Part shown: in pieces, positions 41,909 through 49,748 of the stretch
How the letters are laid out: the number at the start of each line of letters is the position of its first letter
How positions within the stretch are numbered: the first letter of the stretch is position 1
Assembly: GCF_004339575.1 (NCBI RefSeq)
Contig: NZ_SMFV01000003.1
Span: 124,001 to 188,000, forward strand
Source: Phorcysia thermohydrogeniphila
Lineage (GTDB): Bacteria; Aquificota; Aquificia; Desulfurobacteriales; Desulfurobacteriaceae
Length of the DNA: 64,000 nt
Direction of reading: 5' to 3'
Notes under the pieces: generated by a model
Told to the model about the DNA's origin: nothing
Database searches by the model: none
Seen by the model: the letters and a program-made list of their open reading frames with translations, nothing else
Position numbers and translations under genes: made by a program

Positions 41909-42546
41909 GCCTTTAGCTCCTTTATCCTTTCCATAAGTATATCAGCCGCCTTCTGGTAGTTCTCCTTCTTGTCCTCTAAATCTATGCGGAAAGGCTTCCC
42001 AAACTTTATCGTAACATCCGGAAGACCTGAAAAAAGTTTCTCTTTTCCTATCACTTTCTCGCTTCCTTCTATAAGGCAGGGAACTACAGGAACCTTTGCC
42101 TTTAAAGCTACCATCCCTGCCCCCCACTTAGGCCTTAAAAATTTGCCCGCTGGAGCTCTCTGCCCTTCCGGAAAGATACATACGAGCTCCCCTTTTCCAA
42201 GCACTTCTAAGGCGGTTTTTAAAGCTTTTAGGTCAACTTTACCCCTCTTTACAGGAAAAGCGTTTCCCCAGTGCTTTATAAGAGTTGAAAGTAGTGGAGT
42301 CTCAAAGAGCTCCGCCTTTGCCATAAAGAAAACGGGCCTTTTTTTAACAGCAAAGGCCACAAGGGGAGGGTCAAGGTAGCTCCTGTGGTTAGCTACAAGA
42401 AGGACGCTTCCAGTAGCTGGTATATTTTCTCTTCCATAGACTTTCAGCCTACAGAAAGTTGCTATAAACCTTGCAACGCTATGAAGCCAGACCCAGTAAG
42501 CAACTTTTTTCTTAACCCAAGGATAGTTTGCGGTGAGAGCTTCCAT
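41905..42546 (-). CDS. plsC: 1-acyl-sn-glycerol-3-phosphate acyltransferase
   Basis: 213-residue membrane-associated acyltransferase for phosphatidic acid synthesis. The four blocks are NHRSYLDPP (catalytic NHxxxxD), the FPVKRGKVD region, FPEGQRAP and VPVVPCLIEGS. One N-terminal hydrophobic helix. It forms an operon with ispH (4-nt overlap). It is divergent from rsmH. Confidence 0.9.
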   Translation of the reverse strand: MEALTANYPWVKKKVAYWVWLHSVARFIATFCRLKVYGRENIPATGSVLLVANHRSYLDPPLVAFAVKKRPVFFMAKAELFETPLLSTLIKHWGNAFPVKRGKVDLKALKTALEVLGKGELVCIFPEGQRAPAGKFLRPKWGAGMVALKAKVPVVPCLIEGSEKVIGKEKLFSGLPDVTIKFGKPFRIDLEDKKENYQKAADILMERIKELKA

Positions 42547-42596
42547 AGGGCTATTTTATCAAATACAAAACCAGAACGTACTTTCAAGAGGTAAAG

Positions 42597-43481
42597 ATGG
42601 AGATTTACCACCCACCGGTAATGCTCAAAGAAGCTATTGAATACTTAAAGGCAGAAGAGGGCGGAATTTTCGTTGACGCCACCCTTGGCGGAGGAGGCCA
42701 CACAGAAGCTATCCTCAAAGCAAACCCAAAAAACAGAGTCATCGCCATAGATAGGGACGAAGAGGCCATAGAGAGAGCTCTTAAAAGACTTGAACCCTTC
42801 GGGAATAGGATTTCCATCTACCACGCCAACTTCTCACAGATAGGCGAGGTTCTTGAATCTGAGGGAGTTGAGAAAGTTAACGGAGTTCTCTTTGACCTTG
42901 GCGTTTCCCACTTCCACCTTAGAGGAGAAAGGGGCTTTACCGTCTGGAAGGAACAACCCCTTGATATGAGGATGGACAGGAGACAGAAGTTAACCGCTAA
43001 GGATGTTGTTAACGAACTGTCAGAAAAAGAGCTTGCAGAGATAATCTTTAAGTATGGAGAAGAACGTTTTGCAAGGAAAATTGCAAAAGAGATAGTTAGA
43101 AAGAGGAAGATAAAACCCATTGAGACAACGACGGAACTTGCAAAAATTGTAGAGGATGTAATCCCAAAGAAACTCTGGGCTGGAAAGAAAAAACACCCGG
43201 CGATAAAGACATTTCAGGCGATAAGAATCTACGTGAATAAAGAGTTTGAGGAAATAGAACAGGGAATACCCGCCGCAGCAGAGCACTTATCCTGCGGGGG
43301 CAGGATAGTCGTCATAACGTTTCATTCGCTTGAGGACAGGCTCGTTAAGAACATCTTAAGAAGCCTTGAGGGCTTTAAGGTAATAACCAAAAAACCCCTT
43401 GAACCGACAGAAGAAGAGCTAAAAGAAAACCCCGCAGCCCGGAGCGCAAAACTAAGAGCTGTTGAAAAGGGAACAGAATAA
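42597..43481 (+). CDS. rsmH: 16S rRNA (cytosine1402-N4)-methyltransferase
   Basis: 294 residues. Motifs: YHPPVMLKEAIEYL at the start, FVDATLGGGGHTEAIL (SAM loop), GVLFDLGVSHFHL, RGFTVWKEQPLDMRMD and FHSLEDRLVK. No mraZ or ftsL/ftsI genes follow, so the usual dcw-cluster setting is absent. The ATG follows AGAGGTAAAG. Confidence 0.95.
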   Translation: MEIYHPPVMLKEAIEYLKAEEGGIFVDATLGGGGHTEAILKANPKNRVIAIDRDEEAIERALKRLEPFGNRISIYHANFSQIGEVLESEGVEKVNGVLFDLGVSHFHLRGERGFTVWKEQPLDMRMDRRQKLTAKDVVNELSEKELAEIIFKYGEERFARKIAKEIVRKRKIKPIETTTELAKIVEDVIPKKLWAGKKKHPAIKTFQAIRIYVNKEFEEIEQGIPAAAEHLSCGGRIVVITFHSLEDRLVKNILRSLEGFKVITKKPLEPTEEELKENPAARSAKLRAVEKGTE

Positions 43482-43517
43482 GGGTTAAAGCTACTTTCAG
43501 GGTATCCTTCCAGAGCA

Positions 43518-43799
43518 TCAGAATTTCCAGAGCTCTTCAAGTTCCCTATTAACAGCGTAAGGCTTTATGCACTTTTCATAAAACTCCTTTAGTTCCCAAA
43601 GGTCTATCCCGTGGTTGACGCAAAAATCCCAAATTGTTTCCACACTATTGTCGGTAAAGAAGTCTATGAGCTGTAATAGCTTACTTTCCTCAATTTTGCG
43701 CGTTTTAACAGCCTCCACTACATCACAAGCACTTATCCAGTGTTCTTCTTTAAAGGAAGAGTTAGCCGTAGCTAAGGCAAGGTCTGTCAGCTTACCCAT
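43518..43799 (-). CDS. Unrecognised small protein after thrB
   Basis: 93 residues, not recognised. Predicted helical, with ISACDVVEAVKTRKIEESKLLQLIDFF and a Trp-rich segment (IWDFCVNHGIDLWELKEFY). No signal peptide or known motif. It overlaps the end of thrB by 8 nt, so it is likely translated from the same message. A separate role in homoserine metabolism is not supported by its sequence. Confidence 0.55.
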   Translation of the reverse strand: MGKLTDLALATANSSFKEEHWISACDVVEAVKTRKIEESKLLQLIDFFTDNSVETIWDFCVNHGIDLWELKEFYEKCIKPYAVNRELEELWKF

Positions 43800-44694
43800 C
43801 CAATTCCTCTTCTATTCTCGCACCCTCCCTGTCAACGTCAAGGATAAGGTAGCGGGACTCTATGCCGAGGGAGTCAAAGACGTTGCACATGGCCTTTCCG
43901 ATTTCGTCAAAGTTCTTGTCTGCTAAAGCTCCTATACAGCTTCCTGCACCTGAAAGGTAAACGGCGTAAGCTCCTGCCTTGTAACCTTCTGAAAGAATCT
44001 CCCAGAAGGAGGGAATGAGGTCACAGCGGTAGGGCTGGTGAACCCTGTCCTTAACGGCCTCTTTTAAGAGTCCAAAGTCTTTCTTCTGGAGAGCTCCAAG
44101 GAGAAGAGAAACCCTCTGGATGTTAAAGATAACGTCTTTTCTGTCGTACTTTTCTGGAAGGACGGAGCGGGATTCCTCAGTTGAGAGGAAGAGCTCTGGA
44201 ACTACAATGATAACTTTTAACTCTTCTGGCCAGTCAAGCTTTATGTAGGAAAGGTCTCCGTTTGTTGCAGCAACTACAAAGCCTCCGGTGTATGCCGGGA
44301 GAACGTTGTCCGGATGGGGCTCAAACTTAAAGGCAACGTCAATTACCTCTGGGAGAGAGAGCTCCTTCCCCGATATCTTCTCCGCAGCCAGTATCCCTCC
44401 AACGATTGCTGTTGCAGAGCTCCCAAGTCCCCTTCCTAAGGGAATCCTGTTGACGAGCTTAACTTTTATGGGCCGATTTAAACCTAAGTACTCCATAGTG
44501 CTCCTGTAGGCTCTTAAGAAGAGGTTGGTCTCGTCTTTTGGGAGCTCCTCAGCTCCTTCTCCCTCTATCTCAACCGAGTAAAAATCAGAAGGCTCAACGA
44601 TAAAGTCGTTATAGAGGGTAAGGGCAAGCCCTAAGGCATCAAACCCCGGACCGAGGTTACTTGTAGACGCAGGAACAGAAACTTTAAACTTCAT
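43792..44694 (-). CDS. thrB: Homoserine kinase
   Basis: GHMP-family kinase of 300 residues in threonine synthesis. PASTSNLGPGFDALGLAL at the start, PLGRGLGSSATAIVGGILAA (GHMP ATP loop) and the C-terminal LSGAGSCIGAL support it. It lies three bases after the DUF39 gene, which is also tied to aspartate-derived amino acids (homocysteine). Confidence 0.93.
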   Translation of the reverse strand: MKFKVSVPASTSNLGPGFDALGLALTLYNDFIVEPSDFYSVEIEGEGAEELPKDETNLFLRAYRSTMEYLGLNRPIKVKLVNRIPLGRGLGSSATAIVGGILAAEKISGKELSLPEVIDVAFKFEPHPDNVLPAYTGGFVVAATNGDLSYIKLDWPEELKVIIVVPELFLSTEESRSVLPEKYDRKDVIFNIQRVSLLLGALQKKDFGLLKEAVKDRVHQPYRCDLIPSFWEILSEGYKAGAYAVYLSGAGSCIGALADKNFDEIGKAMCNVFDSLGIESRYLILDVDREGARIEEELDG

Positions 44695-44697
44695 CTT

Positions 44698-45915
44698 TTA
44701 CTCCTTCCTATCGTCGTACTCAATCACAACGTCGGGTTCGGGAGCGGGTAGTTTTCCTACGGGCTTAGTTATCTCAAACTCTCCGCTCTTTATCCACTCT
44801 TTAAGGATGTTGGCTATCTCCCTCGCCTTATAGTAAGAAGAGAGAGGAGACGTAGGAACTTTCTTACCCTCAACCTCTATGAAGCCCCTGCGGAGCTCCC
44901 CGTAACTCACGTACTTTATCGGCTTGATGTTTCCTGAAGGATAGTCCACAGAGTAGTCTACAACCGGAGCAAAGATTTCATCGTCTCTCACAGACGTGTA
45001 GTAGGCAATCCTTTCGTTGAGAATAGGTATCGGAATTCCTATACCAACAAAGAGAGAAACGCCGTAGCCCAAGAAGGAAGCTGCCTTTATAAAGTCCGTT
45101 GACATCTGCTTCATATCACCAACTGTCATAATCGTTCCAGAACCTGACATAGGTTGACCTTTCTTACTTCTCTTTACCCCAAAGGGAGCGTGTTGCGTTC
45201 CGTGGAAAGCTATATAACCAATGCCGCCCCCTAAGAATATCTTCGTTCCAATTCCTATAGTCTCAAAGAATGGGTCGTTTAAGAGGGGGCTTAGCTGTCC
45301 CGCACTGGAGTAAGTGGCATTCCCGAGGTTGGGTTTTAAAGTTCCCATATAGGTGTAAATAGTGCGGGAGGACCTGTTAACTGCCACGTTGTAGTTCTGA
45401 TAGGCGTTTCTCGGATTACAAAGGATTGCCTCGTTTATGTTCTTTATGTTAATAAGCTTCTTTATCTCCCTCCTTGGATAACAGTCCGTCCCGTAAGCGT
45501 AGGCCTCAAGCTCTATGTCCTCACCGGCTATGAGTTCTTCAATAACGTGAGCTCCACCGTACTCAAACCTTCCGGGGTAAACCTCGTTCCTCGGGTCGTT
45601 CTCCGGTAGAGCTGTTGCACCGATGTAGAGGTCAACGGCGGCAAGTCCTCCGTATGCAGGAACTCCGTTAAGGTAAATTTCCTCCATCTTCATTCTTGGT
45701 TTCGTATGGCCGACGTTGAGGAAAGCTCCAGAAGAACACATTGCTCCAAAGGTTCCAGTCGTTACAATGTCAATCTCTTCAGCCGCCTTAACAACCCCGA
45801 GCTCTTCAACTATCTCTATCATCTCCTCGGCGGTAACAACTACCGCCTCACCTCTCCTTATCTTCTCGTTTATCTCCTCGTAGGTCTTTACTACCTTAAA
45901 CTGCTCTCTCTCCAT
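44698..45915 (-). CDS. DUF39-family homocysteine biosynthesis protein
   Basis: 405 residues of the DUF39 (MA1821-like) family, which with a NIL-domain ferredoxin makes homocysteine directly from aspartate semialdehyde in anaerobes. Visible: TGTFGAMCSSGAFLNVGH (Cys), GVPAYGGLAAVDLYIGA, ATYSSAGQLSPLLNDP and GIGTKIFLGGGIGYIAFHGTQH. The ferredoxin partner and C-terminal CBS part are not adjacent. It overlaps rimO by 20 nt and is followed by thrB. Confidence 0.85.
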   Translation of the reverse strand: MEREQFKVVKTYEEINEKIRRGEAVVVTAEEMIEIVEELGVVKAAEEIDIVTTGTFGAMCSSGAFLNVGHTKPRMKMEEIYLNGVPAYGGLAAVDLYIGATALPENDPRNEVYPGRFEYGGAHVIEELIAGEDIELEAYAYGTDCYPRREIKKLINIKNINEAILCNPRNAYQNYNVAVNRSSRTIYTYMGTLKPNLGNATYSSAGQLSPLLNDPFFETIGIGTKIFLGGGIGYIAFHGTQHAPFGVKRSKKGQPMSGSGTIMTVGDMKQMSTDFIKAASFLGYGVSLFVGIGIPIPILNERIAYYTSVRDDEIFAPVVDYSVDYPSGNIKPIKYVSYGELRRGFIEVEGKKVPTSPLSSYYKAREIANILKEWIKSGEFEITKPVGKLPAPEPDVVIEYDDRKE

Positions 45916-47275
45916 TTACTCTACCCCTGTCCTCTGGAGTTCCTCTTTTTCCTCTTCGCTCAGAGGCCTTATCTCTATCACCTATTGGCTCCGCGATGAG
46001 GTCAACGTTACTTGCAAGATCCGTTACAACTGCTTTTACTATTTCGCCGGGACGGAAATGTCCTTTTAAATATATGATTCCATCTATCTCATAGGCGTTC
46101 CTGTAGCTCCTTGCCTCTACAAATCCCGGCATCTCCTCACTCTTTCCGTCAACTATTAGTTCAAACCCTTTTCCCACAAGCTCTCTGTGCTTTTTCTCGT
46201 ATATCCAGAACTGAGTCTCCTCTAAGAGGTTAAGCCTTGACTCTTTCAGTTCTTCTGGAAGGTCTCCGAGCCTGTAAGCTGCAGTTCCTTCCTCACGGGA
46301 GTACTTGAAAAAGCCCGCCCAGTCAAATTCCACGTCTTTTATAAAGGAGTGGAGCTCTTCAAATTCTTTTTCACCTTCGGTAGGGAAACCGACTATGAAG
46401 GTGGTCCTGATAGCTATCCCCGGAATTCTCTTGCGGAGCTTCTCTATCAGTTCTTCAGCGTAACGCCTTGTGTATTTCCTGCCCATTGAGGCAAGAACTT
46501 TATCGTTTATGTGCTGGAGGGGAACGTCAATGTACTTAACGATTTTCTCTGAGTCTGCAATCAGGTCAATGAGAGAGTCAGTTATGTGAGAAGGGTAGGT
46601 GTACATAAGCCGTATCCACCTTATGCCTTCTACCTTTTCCAGTTTCTTTAGGAGTTTAACGAACCCTTCCCTCTCGTTTCTATCGTGGAGGTAGGCCGTA
46701 GTGTCCTGAGCTATGACGTAGAGCTCCTTTACCCCTTTATCTGCCAGAATCTTGGCTTCCTCCACAAGTTCTTCAATAGGCCTGCTCCTTAAAGGTCCTC
46801 TAATAAGAGGAATGGCACAGTAAGCACAGGCGTTTGAACACCCCTCAGAAATTTTGAGGTAGGCAAGGTGCTTAGGGGTAAGAACCTCCCTTAAGAGGTA
46901 AGGCTTCGCGGCAGCAAATTTCCTGTTGAGTATTTTTTCAACGCTTCTTTCTATCTCATCAATGCCTAAGAAAGCGTCAACCTCAGGGAGCTCTTTTTTT
47001 AGCTCCTCCTTGTACCTCTGGTAGAGACAGCCAGCGACTATAACCCTTTTTTCGGGGTCTTCTTTCTTCTCCTCAATCGCCGTAAGGATTTCGTCTATGG
47101 ACTCCTCTTTGGCTGGCTGGATAAAGCCGCACGTATTGATAATTATTATGTCGGCCTCCTTTAAGTCCCCAACGAAAACAACATCTCCCGTACTTTTAAG
47201 GAGACCTACAATGTTTTCAGTATCAACCCAGTTCTTGGGACATCCCAAGCTTATGACCGCAACCTTTTTCTTCAA
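45896..47275 (-). CDS. rimO: Ribosomal protein S12 methylthiotransferase
   Basis: Radical-SAM methylthiotransferase acting on an aspartate of S12. In order: UPF0004 domain with SLGCPKNWVDTE (Cys11), NTCGFI and VAGCLYQRY; radical SAM CSNACAYCAIP; TRAM domain ending near residue 430. A 20-30-residue charged extension (DKASERRGKRGTPEDRGR) follows the TRAM domain and overlaps the DUF39 gene. 459 residues. Confidence 0.93.
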   Translation of the reverse strand: MKKKVAVISLGCPKNWVDTENIVGLLKSTGDVVFVGDLKEADIIIINTCGFIQPAKEESIDEILTAIEEKKEDPEKRVIVAGCLYQRYKEELKKELPEVDAFLGIDEIERSVEKILNRKFAAAKPYLLREVLTPKHLAYLKISEGCSNACAYCAIPLIRGPLRSRPIEELVEEAKILADKGVKELYVIAQDTTAYLHDRNEREGFVKLLKKLEKVEGIRWIRLMYTYPSHITDSLIDLIADSEKIVKYIDVPLQHINDKVLASMGRKYTRRYAEELIEKLRKRIPGIAIRTTFIVGFPTEGEKEFEELHSFIKDVEFDWAGFFKYSREEGTAAYRLGDLPEELKESRLNLLEETQFWIYEKKHRELVGKGFELIVDGKSEEMPGFVEARSYRNAYEIDGIIYLKGHFRPGEIVKAVVTDLASNVDLIAEPIGDRDKASERRGKRGTPEDRGRVNGERAV

Positions 47276-47305
47276 GTGTCCTCTCCTTTGAGGAGTTCAA
47301 AAAAG

Positions 47306-48340
47306 TTAAACAACTTCAATCAAGTTCCCTTCCTTAATCTTACCAGCTTCCTGAATCCACTTCACACCTTTTTCTTTCAACCTCTCTATAAGGAGCTCTG
47401 TCCTTTCTTCCGGAACGGCAATGAGGAGCCCTCCTGAAGTTTGAGGGTCAAAGAGGAGCATTCTCGTATCCTCGTCAACGGAGTCAGAAAATCTAACGCT
47501 ATTTCCAACGTAGTCAACGTTATCATAAGTAGCAGCAGGGAGAAGACCCATCGCAGCGTATTCCTTTGCTCCTTCCAAAAAGCGTAGCTTTTCAGAGTAA
47601 ATCACTGCTCCAACTCCACTAAACTTCACCATCTCGTAAAGGTGTCCCAAGAACCCAAAGCCGGTTATATCCGTGCAAGCATTCACTCCAACTTCAACCA
47701 TTGCCTCTGAAGCGTACTTGTTCAGCGTTGTCATAACCTCTGAAACTTCTTCTATCTCTTCCTGAGAAGCCATCCCGGCCTTTATGGCTGTCGTCAGAAC
47801 GCCTATACCGAGGGGCTTTGTGTATATGAGGACATCGCCGGGCTTTGCCGTGGAGTTCCTAACAAATTTTTTTGGGTGGACAATCCCCGTAACGGAAAGA
47901 CCGTATTTCGTCTCAAGGTCGTCCACCGTGTGCCCACCAATCAGCGAAACTCCAGCCTCTTTTAGCTTAGAAATTCCTCCCCGCAGGATTTCCTTAAGGT
48001 ATTCCATAGGAACCCTGCAGGCGTCAAACATCACAAGGTTGATAGCCGTTAAAGGCCTTCCGCCCATAGCGTAAACGTCAGAGAGGGCATTCGCAACGGC
48101 TATCTGGCCGTAAACAAAAGGGTCATCAACCACAGGAGTTATAAAGTCTGCCGTTTGAACTAAGGCAACTTCATCTGAAAGTTTGTAAATACCAGCGTCC
48201 TCAGACGTCTCTATTCCGACAAGGACGTTATCATCCACTGGTATCTCAAGCTCTTTGAGAACCTTCTCAAGCCCGACCGGGCTTAACTTCGCCCCTCAGC
48301 CGGAAGCCCTAACCGTCTGGGTCAGCTTAAAGGGTTTCAA
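47306..48340 (-). CDS. selD: Selenide, water dikinase with selenocysteine
   Basis: Makes selenophosphate from selenide and ATP. The reading frame continues upstream of the first conventional start: from a TTG at 48340, with GGAGG six bases before it, it reads MKPFKLTQTVRASG, then UGA (48298-48296), then GAKLSPVGLEKVL, and joins VLVGIETSEDAGIY. The UGA takes the place of the catalytic Cys/Sec in the family's GxxGxK motif, giving Sec15 in a 344-residue protein. A SECIS-like hairpin lies 11 nt downstream. Later motifs include TADFITPVVDDPF and GGHTVDD. A gene call beginning at 48238 would lack the catalytic residue. Confidence 0.93.
48269..48298 (-). promoter_or_regulatory. SECIS-like element of selD
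   Basis: UGA at 48298-48296 is followed after exactly 11 nt by AAGCCC-GGTC-GGGCTT, a perfect 6-bp stem with a GGUC loop. A short stem with G-U in the apical loop at this spacing is how bacterial SECIS elements read by SelB are described for E. coli fdhF. Confidence 0.85.
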
Positions 48341-48405
48341 TACTTACCTCCAGAGCTCCGTTCTACAGCTTAACTGAGTATACACTAAACCCTTAAGGGA
48401 AAAGT

Positions 48406-49671
48406 TTAGCCCTTTAAACACTCAAAGTTTTCTCTAAAAAGTTTAACTCCATACTTTTCCCTCAAGCTTTTAAGGAGCTCCTTCTCTTTCTCCCTCAGCT
48501 TTTCCCCTTCAAGCCTTAAAGTTATGTAGTTACGGGCTTCCGTAAGGGTAATCTCCTTGGGGGGAATAAATTTGAGAACCTTAACTACGATGTACCTGTT
48601 ACTACCGAGGTCGGCGATTAAGACCTTACCAGCTTTTTTGTCCCCTCCCATAAATATCAGCGTTCCTACAGGATCCTTAGGGTCGTTGTAGTAGCTTTTT
48701 TCCTTAGCCGTAAACTGGGCAAAAGCCCTTGCCACCTGTTTCCAGTCTTTACCTTTCTCAAGTTCTTCTTTTGCCTTCTCTGCCCTCTCTTTACTGCGGA
48801 AGTAGAAAACAACCGCTTTTGCCCTCTCCGGCATTTTGAACTTTTCCCTGTTCTGCTCGTAGAACCTCTTTATCTCCTCTTCGGTTACGGTTATTTTCTT
48901 GCGGAGCTCCTTCCTGAAAACTTCTATAGCTTTACCGGCATAGTACTCGGTAAGCATCCTCTGAAACTCAGGGTTTTTATCGTAACCCTTCTCTACAGCT
49001 TTCCTGTAAAAGTACTCTGTTAGGAGCTCTTTTTTCAGCTTTTCTTTCAGCTTTGAGGTATCTTTTCCTTCTGCTGCGACTTCTATCCCGCAGCAGCTTG
49101 CAACCACTCTACCGTCTTTCTGGGTGAAGGCTATTTTCTTTTCAACACTGGCGTAAATGTCCCTCACAGCCTCGTCGTACTTCTTTACCTTTAGCTCGTT
49201 CCTTATAAACTTCCTGTCCCCTTCTGTCATCTTTGAAGGGTCTTTGTCTGGGAAGAGCTCCTTGAAACGCTTAACTATCTCCTCGTCCGTTACCTTTTCT
49301 GCCACTTCTTGAGCTTGTAGGGAAACGTAGTAACGAGAAAGGTACTCCTTCTTGAACCTTTCAATTTCCCTGTCCAAACCGTACTTTTTAGCAAGTCCTG
49401 AATCTTCAACGTACTTAATTACAAGCCTTCTATTTATCATTCTGTTAAGTAAATCTTCCGGGTGCTTTGAGAAGTAGTCCTTCGCCTTAGGCTTTAAGAG
49501 CTCCTCAACGTACCTGTAATCTCCCAAGGTAATTCTTATCCCCTTGCCAGAGGCAAGTAGCGTATCCTCAGTGCAGACAGTTTCCTTCTTGGTTTCCGCT
49601 TTTTGAACGCCACTTTCGCAGGAAGTTGAAATAAAAGCCACCAATAGAAGGGCTGGCAAAAAGCGTCTCAT
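48406..49671 (-). CDS. SurA/PrsA-like lipoprotein foldase (peptidyl-prolyl isomerase)
   Basis: 421 residues with lipobox STSC (Cys18). An N-terminal SurA-N-like helical domain (about 40-160), then a charged linker with CC, and a parvulin-like region (VTEEEIKRFYEQNREKFKMPERAKAVVFYF, about 265-370). Parvulin core residues such as the terminal IG-F-H motif are weak, so isomerase activity is uncertain while chaperone function is likely. It lies immediately downstream of the large cytochrome gene, behind a terminator hairpin, and may assist its folding or export. Confidence 0.75.
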   Translation of the reverse strand: MRRFLPALLLVAFISTSCESGVQKAETKKETVCTEDTLLASGKGIRITLGDYRYVEELLKPKAKDYFSKHPEDLLNRMINRRLVIKYVEDSGLAKKYGLDREIERFKKEYLSRYYVSLQAQEVAEKVTDEEIVKRFKELFPDKDPSKMTEGDRKFIRNELKVKKYDEAVRDIYASVEKKIAFTQKDGRVVASCCGIEVAAEGKDTSKLKEKLKKELLTEYFYRKAVEKGYDKNPEFQRMLTEYYAGKAIEVFRKELRKKITVTEEEIKRFYEQNREKFKMPERAKAVVFYFRSKERAEKAKEELEKGKDWKQVARAFAQFTAKEKSYYNDPKDPVGTLIFMGGDKKAGKVLIADLGSNRYIVVKVLKFIPPKEITLTEARNYITLRLEGEKLREKEKELLKSLREKYGVKLFRENFECLKG

Positions 49672-49683
49672 TTCTATCCTCCA

Positions 49684-49726
49684 TTAAAAAAGTGAAATCC
49701 CTCAGGCCCTACAAAGGGCCTGAGGG
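49684..49726 (-). terminator. Strong hairpin terminator after the selenocytochrome gene
   Basis: CCCTCAGGCCC and GGGCCTGAGGG form a perfect 11-bp stem (49699-49726) with a six-base loop. Read on the minus strand it is followed by ATTTCACTTTTTTAAT. It separates the cytochrome from the foldase gene and should reduce read-through between them. Confidence 0.8.
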
Positions 49727-49748
49727 CTAAGAAGTACCAAGGAACATT

